The translations under genes and the position numbers were made by a program. A DNA stretch of 64,000 nucleotides, from the NCBI GenBank assembly GCA_011503125.2, contig WWBZ02000001.1, positions 4,898,001 to 4,962,000 on the forward strand, read 5' to 3'. The first letter of the stretch is position 1. The number at the start of each line of letters is the position of its first letter. This stretch comes from Botryosphaeria dothidea (Eukaryota > Ascomycota > Dothideomycetes > Botryosphaeriales > Botryosphaeriaceae). The notes beneath the pieces were generated by a model that saw only the letters and a list, made by a program, of their open reading frames with translations, did not search any database and was not told the DNA's origin. Positions 41,820 through 53,900 of the stretch are shown in pieces.

Positions 41820-43183
41820 GATTCTGAGAGTGTTTCTGCCCTTGGTTGGATTCTGGGGGATTGAGGGAGCTCAACGAGGCTGTTTATATACAATAATCTG
41901 GAAGCTACATTTTGAGTATCTTGATGATAGAGTCCGTATTTCGCAGATACATTGGAGCTATGAGGCTGCTGGTGTTCCATTTTCCAGACTGTCATCGTCA
42001 GCAAAACGGACATGGCCTACATTGTCGAGCAGCTCGTGTGAAGTCTTTTCCCGTATGCTCGAGTCAAAGATGAGTGTCTACTTCCAGTGACCTACGGGTT
42101 AACACTGAATGCAAACGCGATACCGGTAGGCGGGGAAGATCAGGTCCATTGCCGCTTCCCACGTGCTATCATGGCGATTAGGCGGTCTATCATTGCAATC
42201 AGCTCCGAGGAGCTGGTAGAAGCATGATTGAAACAGGGGCCGAAGCAATCGACGGGAGGAGGCTATACGGAGAAGAGTGGGATATAGGAAGGGGCGGGCC
42301 CATCATCCTCGTAACGGGCTACAAGATTGCGCTTAGCCAATGAGGCAAGGGCCATTCGTCATGGCTGGGGCCTTGAGTCGGCAGGGCGGGATTCCGCGAT
42401 GCGGCTGAGAGGGCTGATTCATGGTGCAGGAATGCCCAAGCCAGAATTTGAAGCTTGTCAGTGCTTTGCAGCGTGTAAGCACGCCAAGGATCAATGGAGG
42501 TAACAGCAAGCGAGGTGCCCGGTGGTCGATCTCCCGGAACTCTCCCGGGGCTCATTACGGGTTGGAAGAGTGTGGCAACGTTCAGCAAGCGAATTCAGAA
42601 GCACGTCTCAGTTGAGGCGGCCGTGCAAAGGTGCACGATGGTAGTGCGAGCGAGGCTCGGTGTCGGTAGCGGCGGTTGAGCTCAGAGTGCGCGATGAAGG
42701 ACGGGGGAGGAGTTGCAAGAGCTGGACTCGACGTCGCAGGTAGGTGCACACGGACGCAGACGGGCCGAAGCCCGGGCAAAATTGGCAACGGGCCGACCAG
42801 CCAATCGCGCGGCGCCACCCTTCCCTAACGTAAATTGCTTTTTCCACCGTGGGCAGGCACGCAGAATGTAGGCGGACGGCTTCGAACAGCGAGTCAGCCA
42901 TTGCACCTGCAATACTGCACAGGCACAACTCAAGCACAAACCTCGCTCTCGGCCTCCCCCGCGGCCCGAACACGCGGACCCCCGAGCCCGCGTCGCCCGA
43001 TCCCTTCGACTCCGCAAGGACCATGGCCATTCTGCTGATAGTTAAAGGACCCCGAGGATCGCGAAGAGTACGACGACTTCTGCCCGGATCACGGGCCGAG
43101 GATCTTCACTATCGCCACCTCGCATGTCACCGCCGCACAGCCTCTCACGACTTCTCAGAGCGAACCGCCTCCCCAAGACCCTG
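41820..43183. promoter_or_regulatory. Bidirectional promoter, A-T-TE synthetase and MDR oxidoreductase
   Basis: 1.36 kb between divergent starts. A near-perfect dyad CAGCTCC-GA-GGAGCTG lies at 42201-42216. Two CCCGG steps (near 42533 and 42545) are also present. A plus-strand stretch at about 42900-43180 looks partly coding in shifting frames but was not resolved into a gene. Confidence 0.4.
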
Positions 43184-44104
43184 ATGAAGCAAGCCCAAGT
43201 CGCCGCCTGGGGCCAGCCGCCCAAGTGCGTGCAGGTGCCCTCCCCCGCCGCGCCGTCCGCCGACCATGTGCAGATAAACGTGCTCGCCGCCGGCCTGCAC
43301 AACCTCGTGCGCGCCAGGGCCGCCGGCACCCACTACAGCGCCAAGACCCTGCCACACGTCCCGGGTAGCGACGGCGTGGGGACACGCGGTCCCGACGGAA
43401 AACTGGTCTACTTCTCGTCCATGACTCCGAGCGGCGGCTCCATGACCGAGCTCATCAACGTGCCGGTTGGCGCCGCCACGCTCGTACCCGACGGCGCCGA
43501 TCCCATCCAGGTCGCCGGCCTCGTCAATCCCGTCATGGCCAGCTGGATGGCGCTGGCGACGCGCACGTCCAACCTGCCTCCATCCTTCACCGCCGTCATC
43601 ATGGGCGCCACCACCGTCTCCGGCACGGCGGCCATCTCGGTGGCCCGCGCGTTCGGCGCAGGCAGAGTCGTTGGAGCGGCGCGGCCGTCGGAGAGGCTGA
43701 GCGCTCTCCCGCTCGACGCCGTGATCGAGCTGCGGGATGCGCAGACGGACTACGCGTCTGCCCTGGACGCGGACGTCATTCTCGACTTCCTGTACGGCCC
43801 GCCTGTCCTGCGGCTGTTCCAGGCGCTGAAGCCGACGAAGCCTGTGCAGTACGTGCAGATCGGGACGCTGGCGGACCGGACCATCGACTTCCCCGGTGAT
43901 ATCCTCAGGAGCAAAGATATTACTATACGTGGATCAGGGCCGGGTGCGTGGCAGATGAAGCAGTTTGCTGAGCAGTGTCCCAAGGTCGTCGAGGCGATTG
44001 CGAACGGCAGTATCGCGCCGCTGAACTTTCGGAAGGTGAGCCTCGATGACGTTGAGAAAATCTGGGATAGGAAAGGAGAGGAGAGGATTGTTGTTGTGCC
44101 TTGA
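43184..44104 (+). CDS. MDR-family NAD(P)H-dependent oxidoreductase (quinone/enoyl reductase type)
   Basis: 306 residues from ATG 43184, without introns. An in-frame ATG at 43124 would add 20 residues. The N-terminal GroES-like part (VQINVLAAGLHNLVRARAAG, LPHVPGSDGVG) and the Rossmann part (AVIMGATTVSGTAAISVARA, then FGAGRVVGAARPSERL) identify a medium-chain dehydrogenase/reductase. The catalytic and structural zinc cysteines of true alcohol dehydrogenases are absent, as in quinone oxidoreductases and enoyl reductases. It is divergently paired with the A-T-TE synthetase, so it is the best candidate tailoring enzyme, for example reducing a terphenylquinone or a side-chain double bond. The substrate is an inference. 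Confidence 0.85.
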   Translation: MKQAQVAAWGQPPKCVQVPSPAAPSADHVQINVLAAGLHNLVRARAAGTHYSAKTLPHVPGSDGVGTRGPDGKLVYFSSMTPSGGSMTELINVPVGAATLVPDGADPIQVAGLVNPVMASWMALATRTSNLPPSFTAVIMGATTVSGTAAISVARAFGAGRVVGAARPSERLSALPLDAVIELRDAQTDYASALDADVILDFLYGPPVLRLFQALKPTKPVQYVQIGTLADRTIDFPGDILRSKDITIRGSGPGAWQMKQFAEQCPKVVEAIANGSIAPLNFRKVSLDDVEKIWDRKGEERIVVVP

Positions 44105-44490
44105 ATACCACTCTTCTATTTTTATCCCTCCATACGTAGTCTAGCAGTGTCTGCTCCTCTGTATACCGGGTTTGCACGGCTCACAATTCTTTCCTGTTTC
44201 TCTTTCAGCAGTTGTGTCCATCCTCTCAGCGGATCTCTACAATAGAAGAAAATATCATGTTGCTTATATTACTCCAACATGCGGCTATTAAGCCATAGTC
44301 GGAATAGATGTTTCTTGAACTAAATGAACTAATAAGGAGATGTGGAAAAGGGCGAAGTAATCAAGGAAATCAGCTATCCACGTTGATATCATAATTGGGC
44401 AGTCCCCATACGCCGGTGCGACAAGAATGAAAATGCGCGAGAGGGAACGACCAACAAAGGAAAAAAGACAAAGAGCGTGAGGAGCTCCAC
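44105..44490. other. Convergent intergenic region
   Basis: AT-richer DNA between the 3' ends of the MDR gene and the 557-residue hypothetical gene. No gene is seen. Confidence 0.5.
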
Positions 44491-46427
44491 TCATACAAGA
44501 TTTGAATACCACTCATCCAACTGAATCGCCAATCCCGTAAGCGGGCTACCCAGCTCCAAATCCCAGGACCCGTCAGTCAGGCTCGCCGCACTGCTTGTGG
44601 GCGCGGACTGTGAGGTGTCCGAGGCGCAGCTGCTGTCCCCGCCAGCGATGGGCCTTGGATATGCGTGTATTGCGGGGCCCTTGCGGGGATTGAAGCTGAA
44701 GGAGTTTCTCCAGTGTCCATTCTCGGCGATGTCTGTGGGACTTTGTCAGCGGTGACCGTGGCGTATGTGTCTAAGATACTCCTTACCTAATTGCGCTTCT
44801 TCGCCTTCTACGATCATGTCTTGTAGGGGTTTCATCTCGCTTCCAAACCCCTCAGAGAAAGCCAGAGGTTTGTATCTGATTGCCTTATTTATGGTATCGA
44901 TGCTGGAACACACAGTCAGCAATGAGCTGCTTTCAAACTCAGGGTAGTTTAACGGACTCGAGATTTGGCAAATACTCCTTGATGATGTTTTGCGGCCGAG
45001 CAGTCAATACAGGCCACTCTGCCGGAACAGCAGTAACAAATTTCTTGCAAATATGTTCCACCGCACCAAGTCTCTTGATACCACCGAACCGACACACGGT
45101 TCGGATGTAATGGTAATTCGACGCCGCTGAAATGACTTAGTATATTCGAAGCATCCTCGGAGCCGGAGAACTTACCAAAGATACAGTAGATGAGTTTGGA
45201 TGCCACTTCGGCGCCGTGCATCTGCTCTGCTGAGGAAACGAGCTGATTGATGAAGATGGTCTCGTCGCGGAGTGATTTCAGCGTTCTGGATGTGCCCTCG
45301 AAGCCAGCTTCTCTCATCCGCATGTTGACCTGACGCAACGTCAGTGATTTGTCAGACAAACATTCGCCGCTACGGAACCCACCTCTCGGGCGCTCGCCTT
45401 GCCAGTCTTGGTGGAGAAGTTCTCCCAGATGAGGAAGAAGCATAGTGAGATAAAGCGGATGAATCGAGTATGTCCAAAATACTGATTCGCCTGTCTGGCG
45501 CCTGCGGAGCAAAGCTCCCATGCCTTGACAGCGTATTGCTCAGGTTCGTCTTGGTCCATGCGTGACGTCTGAATCGGCAAGCAGAAGGATGAGGTGGCAA
45601 TTCTAGAGACCTCGATGTTGGGTATCGAGTCCAAAAACTTATCCGCAACTAGGATTGCAGCTTCGCTGTTGAGATTGCATGGGTCAATCTGCAGTGAAGC
45701 AGGCTCGCCGCATTCACGTGCGGCTTGTTCGGTCTTCTTGGCTCCACAAACGGACTGCCGTTTTCTGCGTTGGCGAGGAGCGCTCTCTGTATTTGTAGGA
45801 AACAGATAGGGCGCAAAATCTAAGGACTGGCTGTCGCCCATGACAGAGTCTGGGTACCAGGGTCTTGGTGTTGGGAGCGGGCTGGTGGCGAGCACATTGC
45901 TGTTGTAGTCATCCATGAGTTTCTCGAGGTAGTCAAGCGACCTTTGCGAGCAACTTTCCGCTGGGGAAACATTTTCCCAGCCGAGTTGCAAATGTTCCCT
46001 GATTCGGTGTCAGCAAGGCAAGTAAGAAAGAACACGATGGATGGCTTTACCAGCAGCTTGAGGTTTTGAAATTCCAGTAGTGGTTACGGACGCAGAATTC
46101 ATAAATGGTCTGCGCAGCATCACAAATCGCTGATATGAAATCGCAAGGCTGGAGATCTGGACAGCACGGCGCGTACACTCCGCGAGCGTAGTAGAACACT
46201 TGATCCCGGTGTCCAGCAAGACAGAAAGGAACAACCGAAATCTGGACCGCAAGGAAGTGCACGTCCCAGAAGGGCACTTGGAAATAGAGGTAACATGATT
46301 CGCTCGGAGAATTAACGTATAGTTCGGTATTTCGAGGGTCCAGATCGTCGAGGGTCAAGTAAAGAACATTGTGAGATATTCTCCGAGACATTGTCGACGC
46401 ACCAAGTGGATTTCTGCTGCATGCCAT
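44491..46427 (-). CDS. Unrecognised 557-residue protein, six exons
   Basis: Exons 46427-46051, 45998-45383, 45329-45176, 45126-44958, 44902-44787 and 44732-44491 join in phase to 557 residues with introns of 49-55 nt, so it is a real spliced gene. The donor of the fourth intron (GTCCGT) is the weakest. The protein has no signal peptide, a basic patch (RQRRKRQSVCGAKK) near 200, a helical middle (SLRDETIFINQLVSSAEQMH) and a Ser/Ala-rich C-terminus ending LAIQLDEWYSNLV. No zinc cluster, bHLH or catalytic motif was found. It lies beside the MDR and A-T-TE genes and could be a second regulator or an unknown enzyme. No function is assigned. Confidence 0.7.
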
Positions 46428-47831
46428 GGCCCGGCACCGTGGTTGCTTAATAGCTGTTGTCCGTCCCTCACCCCACGGTTGGAGATTCGCAGGTTGGACG
46501 ACGAGTCAAGTGCGAGGCAACCAACCTGCATTGTACCTGACTAGCCGAGCACCTCGAGCAAGCAATTGCCGGGCTCTTGGCGCCACCTTAGCCTTGTCGC
46601 CACACCGCCCCAGTCAAAAGCCAGCACCCATGGATATAACCGCCTGCGCGGAAAGTGAATGGCTCTACCTCGCCCTTGCCGACCTCAACCGATCAAGAAA
46701 ACCACTTATCAGCCAGTGTCAGCAGTGTGATAAGGAGAAGCGCATTAGGGAATACAAACGCGAGCCGTATTGCGCGTCTTTAGTCAGTTATCGCCCCAGC
46801 GGGAATTTCCGCATTTTCAGCCGCTCGTTTTTACTCCAGATCTCCTTTAGGAACGATCACTTTCCCCAGTGGTAGTCCAGACTCTTCAAACGATCATCCG
46901 ACTCAAGTCAAATCCTTCGTCTCCACGGGAGATTCGAGTTAGACCCTGTCACCTAGTCCGCAGCGTGGAGGCGAATTGATCGACAAGTCAGTACCAGATG
47001 TATCAATTAGGTTACGAATGCAACGGCACAGCCCGGTGCTCGGGGCGCACGGGGTCCGGAGTCCGATGGGCCCCGTTGGCGGAGGGCCAGTTGAGCCTTC
47101 TCTGCAACAATGTGATGTCAAACGAAAGAGAAGAACATGGACCCATCGGAAACAAGAGCGTACCTTGTCTATAATGGTAGTGCAGGGTTGCAAGTTAAGG
47201 TCAATGTAAGAAATAGAAGCTCAGTTGAGGTTGATGAGATGAACAAAGGGTAGGTGATTCATCAGCGCTTTTGTTCGGCGTCTATACTCCAAGATAAGCG
47301 TGAAACATCGCAGATGCAGCGTGGAAGGGAAGCGTCAAGTTTTATCTTTGGTTGTTTGGAGCCAGGCGTATCTAATTACATAGTCAGTGGTAGGGTGACT
47401 TTGCAATTCAGGTTGACATTGAATCTGGGGAAATGGGCATATCCGTTCGAGCTTTGGTGCAAGGTAATTACTCTAATTGCCCCGAGCTGAGGAAATGCGG
47501 AATCTGGCCTCTCGATTGAAGGCTATGACTCGATGCATAGTCGGTCCTGTGGCACACTTGTGAGGAGCTGACGCGTTTGGCCGAATGAATGCTTCCACTG
47601 CGAATGGTAAGGGCGTGTTATAATACTTATAACATCGACCTCGTGACCGCTTGAGCGCAGCCATGGCAGAGGAAGCCACGGTATATACGTCCGCACAAGC
47701 ACCTCAACCCCTTACAGCACCACCCACTATCCCCATTCATCCTCTACAACGGCGTTATCCCCCTCCCTTTCTTCATTCGCAACAGAATGTTCTTCCTGCT
47801 CACCATCCCCGGCATCTTCTTCACCATCATA
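46428..47831. other. Intergenic, 1.4 kb, no supported gene
   Basis: No gene is recognised. One plus-strand frame at about 47740-47860 encodes a hydrophobic stretch (FFLLTIPGIFFTIILI) but has an upstream stop and no start in frame. Confidence 0.4.
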
Positions 47832-49037
47832 CTAATCAATCCATTCCCCCCGTCCCCTTTCGAATTCACCCAACACTCTCGCCCTCTCCTCCCATTCCTC
47901 TTCTCTCCTCACACCACAATCTGGCCCCACCCTATCCAAAATCTCCTGCATCTCCGCCGCTAACGCCCTCCGCAGCCTCAAGGGCATATGTTCCCCGCCT
48001 CCTGATCGTTCTCTCTCGGCCAGCCTCAGATAAGCCGTCTCCTCTAATGTGAAAAATTGGAGATCACCGCTGCGATACCGGATAAGTGCCCCAGCTTGGT
48101 CATCGAGGTAGGGACGGATATCTGCAGGCGGCCTGGAGGTCGGAGAGAGGGGAGCCTCTTCGAAACTGGACGCCAAGCTGTTCAAGTGGGGGCGGACAGG
48201 AGTCGGCGCGAAAGGAGAGTCGGCGATGTCCTGGCTGGTGGGACGGCGATTGTGGCGGGAGGGTGTCGAGCGAAGCGAATCGGCGAGGCCGGCGCCTCTA
48301 CTGGAGACGAACCGCTGGTCATGGTTCGTGGGCAGAGAGACGTATGGAAGTCCATGAAAGCTGTCGGCTTGGAAGACGTCATGGGGGGACGCGCTTTCAG
48401 TTGGTGGTGGGCTGGCCGGGGAGATGATGTGAGGAGACGCACTTTCGAGTGGTGGCGGGCTGCGAGTAGTGGCCTCGATGGGGGGCGGGCTGGTGTGAGC
48501 TTGTAAAGGTTCGTGTTCTGGAATAGACATAAGGTTGCGAGGATCGAAATCATGTCTATTTGATGCGTTCTGCGAAGGTGCCGCTAGTGAGTTGCTCGGA
48601 GTACCTCCAGTCATTGAACGATGGGAATGTTCTCTGCGATAGAAGTTGCCATTCCAGTTTCGAGCATCTTCCTCAACATGTACACCGAGGCTATTGTTAT
48701 TTCCCTCGCCTTCATATGGAACCCTTTCGGTCGATTGACTCCGAAGCCGAATAAATGATCGGAATGAATTCCTCCCGCGCGCGGGCTCCGGGTTTGTGGT
48801 CATCTGGGCGACGTCGAATAGGTGCACAGTCTCTTCACCTGAACCGATGGTTGAAAGAACTCGGTCGTCGCGAATTCGGATGGAGGTATCGTCGCTCCGG
48901 GCAAATGATTGAAATGTCCTACTCAACATCATGGGATGCAGAAGCGATCGTCGTTGAGTCGATATGGGTGGACGCTCTCTCTTAGGACAAACGCTGAATA
49001 GCCGTTGCCGGTAACTGTTACTCAGACAACTAATCAT
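47832..49037 (-). CDS. Hypothetical disordered protein with a conserved-looking C-terminal helix
   Basis: From an ATG at 49037 (others at 48932 and 48929) the frame runs about 400 codons to a TAG at 47832. Most of it is Ser/Pro/Arg-rich and low in hydrophobics, with repeated SPPPxESASPH blocks near the middle (48370-48480), so it is likely disordered. The last 80 residues look folded: GDLQFFTLEETAYLRLAERE and RLRRALAAEMQEILDRVGPD, ending in an Arg/Glu helix. No family is recognised. There is no signal peptide or membrane span. Confidence 0.6.
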   Translation of the reverse strand: MISCLSNSYRQRLFSVCPKRERPPISTQRRSLLHPMMLSRTFQSFARSDDTSIRIRDDRVLSTIGSGEETVHLFDVAQMTTNPEPARGRNSFRSFIRLRSQSTERVPYEGEGNNNSLGVHVEEDARNWNGNFYRREHSHRSMTGGTPSNSLAAPSQNASNRHDFDPRNLMSIPEHEPLQAHTSPPPIEATTRSPPPLESASPHIISPASPPPTESASPHDVFQADSFHGLPYVSLPTNHDQRFVSSRGAGLADSLRSTPSRHNRRPTSQDIADSPFAPTPVRPHLNSLASSFEEAPLSPTSRPPADIRPYLDDQAGALIRYRSGDLQFFTLEETAYLRLAERERSGGGEHMPLRLRRALAAEMQEILDRVGPDCGVRREEEWEERARVLGEFERGRGEWID

Positions 49038-49534
49038 CAACGACTGTAAGGTTGAAAAATGTATGCTTGGATCCCAGTTGGTTGACTCTGCAGGCAGGAA
49101 GCTGGGTATCGCATAACATCTAATGTAATGATGGGACAATGCGACAGCTTGAGGAGCCGTGACGTGACAATCAATACAGAGATGAGTAGATGTGCTGCGC
49201 TTGTATAGGTGGATGTGATGTCAAAAGGACTCTACTGTACCAAGATATCCCCTAAAGAGGCAGCCATGCTCGAACTACGCGCTTCGCCACAGAGGAAGCC
49301 GCCACATTGTCGTTGACGCTTTCTCCCTTGGACTCAGGAGCCTGGCTTCAAAGGCGTGCTCAGTGTTGATCGCGGCTCTGTCGGGCGGTGCCATCGGTCG
49401 TCGCTTTCTCTTTCTGAATGGTATGGGTCGCTGCGTGCCGAATTGGCCAAGTTGATACAGGATTTGATTCAACTATGTACAAAATCCGAATCGGGTTTTT
49501 CGGAACACCGGAGGTCTCGACGAATCAGTAGAGC

Positions 49535-50724
49535 TCACTCCAAGACGATGTACTTCTTCAAGTGCTCTGGTATCGAGTCGATGAGCTTCTTCTCGGTCAA
49601 CCACTTCTTAGAGAAAAGCCTGTCGGCATATCTGTAAGCACCATCGCAGAGGATGGTCACAACAGTGTGGCCCTTTCCGAGCTTTTCGGCAACCTTCTTA
49701 GCGGCCACAACGTTCAGGCAGGAGCTGGCGCCGAGGTACAGACCCTCTTCGTCAAGGCAGCGGTACACCATGGCGATGGTCTCCTCATCGGGAATGTGCA
49801 CAGAGTCATCAACGAGGCCTATATCGGGCTTCAGGTTGTCAGTGATGCGTCCTTGGCCAATACCCTCGGTGATGGAGCCACCGCTTCTCTCGGTAAGCTT
49901 TCCACCGCTCTGGATGTAAGAGTGTAGCACCGAGCCCGGAGGATCAGCCAAGAACGACTTGACGCGCCCATCCGACTTCTCCTTCAAGTATCTGGTGACG
50001 CCAGCGAGAGTACCTGCGGTGCCAGTGGCACAAGTAAAGGCGTCAAGCTTGCCGCCGGTCTGGTACCAGATCTCGGGGCCAGTGGTCTCAATATGGGCCT
50101 GACGGTTGGCAGTGTTATCGAACTGGTTGGTCCAGACAGCATTATCCATGTTCTCAGCGTGCCTCTTTGCCTGATGGTTGTAGTTTTGCGGGTTATCGAA
50201 GGCGACGGCGGGGACGGGGTAGACCTCGGCACCAAGGAGTCTGAGCAGGTCGATCTTGCCTTGCGACTGGGTGTTGGGCATGTAGATGACCAGCTTGTAG
50301 CCCTTGGAACGGCAGACATGGGCGAGGCCAATGCCAGTGTTACCAGCAGTGCCTTCGACGACAGTACCACCCGGCTTCAGCAGACCCTGCTTTTCGGCGT
50401 GTTCGACGACGTAGAGAGCGGCGCGGTCTTTGACGGAGCCACCAGGGTTCTGGAATTCGGCCTTTCCCAGAATCTCGCAGCCGGTTTCTTCGGACAGCTT
50501 CTTCATGCGAATAAGAGGGGTCTTGCCAATCGCTGCGCGCGGTGTCAGTCATCAATGGCGGCAGTAAGGCAACGAACGTGCGCACCGTCAAGGAAGCCGC
50601 GCTGGGCGACAGCCTGAGCCTTGGAAATGCCAATCGCATACTGTTGGGCAGCCTCGATTCCCGAGATGCCCTCGGCCATGCGGTAGCTAGTGGCTGCGAA
50701 ACGCAGCACTCGTGTGCGAAACAT
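49535..50724 (-). CDS. Cysteine synthase (PLP-dependent, CYS2/YGR012W-like)
   Basis: Two exons (50724-50586, 50532-49535; 53-nt intron) give 378 residues. The N-terminus ([20 protein letters not shown]) is Arg-rich and lacks acidic residues at first, like a mitochondrial presequence. PLP-fold signatures: [33 protein letters not shown] with the Schiff-base lysine, [20 protein letters not shown], and the PLP-phosphate loop [16 protein letters not shown]. It would make cysteine from O-acetylserine or a related activated serine. Extra sequence relative to short OASS enzymes (the [12 protein letters not shown] region) matches the fungal cysteine synthase 2 branch. The gene starts 222 bp from the divergent condensin gene. 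Confidence 0.92.
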
Positions 50725-50946
50725 GGTGAGGGCTGTGAGACGGCACGGAGCGTGGGGTGGGTGGTGGTGACGGCAGCGAACTTTCTGTGGTGCATGCGTC
50801 CATCCCGCCGATTACGCAGGGCTTGGCCCGCTCTCCTCCGACCGACGCGCCAAGACTGCGGGCGCAGGGTAAACACCGCGTTATCGTAAACAACCATCCA
50901 ACACCAACGACACGATATCCTCCGCCGACTCCCCCAGGTCGACGTC
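50725..50946. promoter_or_regulatory. Short shared divergent promoter
   Basis: Only 222 bp separate the starts of the cysteine synthase and condensin genes. No specific motif is identified. Confidence 0.5.
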
Positions 50947-53900
50947 ATGCCTGGCCGTGTAGCAGACAGGCGCAAGGCCCGCGCCTCCGCCGCCGGTTCC
51001 TCCGCAAAGCCTACCACCGCCGCCACCCGATCGCGCAACTCCAAGTCTTCCCGCGCCTCCGCCAACGCCGTCGAGATCCCCGATGAAGGAGAGTCCACTT
51101 CGCTGCGCGAGCAGATCTGCAGGATTTTCGGCGATGCTCAGCGAACGACTGCAACCCAGCGTAAGCTGGTTGTGCAGTTGCGCAAGATCATGGAAGCTTG
51201 TTGCTACGAGCCTGTCAAGCCGAAGAAGCACCAGTCCGGCGAAGAATTCGGCGAGGAGGAATTCAACATCGAAATCGGTCGCTGCGTTCTGCGCATTCTC
51301 CCCGTGAAGAAGAGCGAACCTGTGGGTGACCGCATCGTGAGATTCATAGGGCTGTTTCTAAGGCACTCCAGTGACAAGGGTGGGCAGCTGCGCTTTGCAC
51401 ATGAGGAAACGTCTTTGCTGATGCTGTGTAGATAACCAAATCGCCCAAGAAGCCGATCCCGATGAGACTACACTTCCTGCAACCCCCAGCAGCCGTCTGA
51501 CCTCCCATATCCTCCGCGCCTTGGTTCGTCTCCTCACGGCCAAGGACAAGATCGTCCGCTTCAGGGCCGCCCAAATCATTTCCCATATTCTCAATACCCT
51601 TGATTCCATTGACGACGAACTTTTTCCTGCGGTCCGCTTTGGACTGCTCAGACGGTTGCACGACAAAGAGGCTCAGGTTCGAGTTCAGGCAGTGCTTGGG
51701 CTGGGACGTCTTGCCGACGAGGGCGATGAACAAGACGAGGATAGTGATGATTCGAGCAGCGCGAGGGGACTTCTTGAGAGACTCCTCTACATATTGCAGA
51801 ATGACCCTGCAGCTGAGGTCCGTCGGTCTCTACTACTCAATCTCCCGTTGACGCCTTCTACTCTACCATATTTGCTAGAGCGCGCCAGAGACCTGGATCC
51901 GGCTACCAGAAGGGCCCTCTATTCTCGCCTGCTACCTGCACTGGGGGATTTCCGCCATTTATCACTTACGCACAGAGAAAAGCTTCTCCGCTGGGGCTTG
52001 AGAGATCGCGATGAAAATGTCCGCAAAGCCACTGCTCGTCTATTCCGGGAACGCTGGATCGAGGATTGCGCTGGGGTACCTGAGGCAACTCAAGACAGTA
52101 ATGGTCCCGTGAAGCAACTATCCAAGCCGAGTTACAATGCGCTCCTCGAACTTCTCGAGCGTATCGACGTTGCCAATTCCGGCGTGGAAGGAGGTGTTGC
52201 TCACGAGGCTATGAAGGAATTTTGGGAGGGACGTCCGGACTACCGTGATGCCATCAGCTTCGAGGATCCATTTTGGGATGACCTGACCCCTGAAAGCTCG
52301 TTTGTTGCCCGTTCCTTCAACGACTACTGCCGGACCAGCGGAGACAGCAGACTCCAGAGTTTAGCAGAGGATAAAATGCCTGAGGTCACTAAATATGGCT
52401 ACCTCATCCAGAAGCATGTCCAGAAGCTTATCGAAGGTGTCCAAAAAGTGGTTGACGATGAGGAAGATCCGGATGCCGAAGAGGACACTGTGCAGCAGGA
52501 ATTCTGCGTCGAGCAACTTCTCCACATTGCTCTGACGTTGGACTACACGGATGAGATCGGCCGTAGAAAGATGTTTTCGGCCATGCGTGAGGCTCTGGCC
52601 ATCCCGGAGCTCCCAGAAGAATGCACCAAGCTCGTTGTCGAAATTCTCCGCACAGTCTGTGGAGATAATGCTGCTGGAGAGCGCGAATTCTGTGGCATCG
52701 TATTGGAAGCCATTGCCGATGTCCATGATACTATCATGGGCGACGACGACGAGACCAAAGATGATGATAATGAGAGCTTTCATTCAGCCCACTCTGATGT
52801 TGACGAGAACGAAGAGAGCACTACAAGAGAAAAGTTGAAGAGAAAGAACCCAGACATGACCGACGAGGAGTTGGACGCAGCTGAGGAAGAGAGGGCTGTT
52901 CGAGAAATCATGGTGAACATGAAATGTCTTCACATTGCGCAATGCATGCTGCAGAACGCGCAGAGCGAGCTCGAATCCAACAGCGCTCTAGTTACCATGT
53001 TAAACAACTTGGTTGTCCCTGCTGTTCGCTCTCATGAAGCACCAATTAGAGAGCGCGGCTTCCTCTGTCTTGGTCTTTGCTGTCTTCTTAGCAAGGTGAG
53101 CCTCCATATCCCCAACGAAAACATACATTTTGCTAACCTATTTCAGAATATCGCCCAAGAGAACCTTGCTCTTTTCCTCCACTGTTTTGCAAAGGGCCAC
53201 GAAACACTGCAGACTATCGCTCTCCAGATCATCACCGATATCCTCACGACACATCCCGCACTCCTTGCTCCCCCGCCGGCTCCCGCTGACCCTGATGCTT
53301 CAGAGCTAAACCCCGTCAACCCGTTACTCAAGCCCGTCCACAAGATGTTCTTGAAGGCAGTGAAGTCTCCCGATCCTGGTGTAGCGACCACTGGTGCTGT
53401 CGCTGCCAGCAAACTCATGCTGCTCAACACCCTTCGGGACCCAGATCTCCTCAAAGCTCTGACTGTCGCGTACTTCAACCCTGAGTCTCAGCAGAACCCT
53501 GGACTGCGCCAAGCTTTGACATACTTCCTCCCGGTGTACTGCCATTCTCGCAAGGAGAATGCGGAGCGCATGTCTAGTGTTGCGGTATCTGTCATCCATG
53601 CGCTGTTGGGTGTTCAGGATGAACTGGACGAGGAAGGTGATGTTGAGATGGTTGGTCTCAATGTCATCGGCAGTCAAATTGTCGATTGGACCGACCCGCG
53701 TAAATTGGTCGGTGCCGATGAAATGGGCGGCAAGCTTGTCAGCGGAGAAAACAAAGTCGAGGGCCTCGGCGATGCTCATGTTTCCCTCCTCGAGGACCTG
53801 TTGGAGAAGATTATGACTCCAGGAATCATCCGTAAGTCTCACTGTGCATGTCTCCTATAGACTATTCTGACCATCTCTCAGGTGACGAGAAGAAAGTCTA

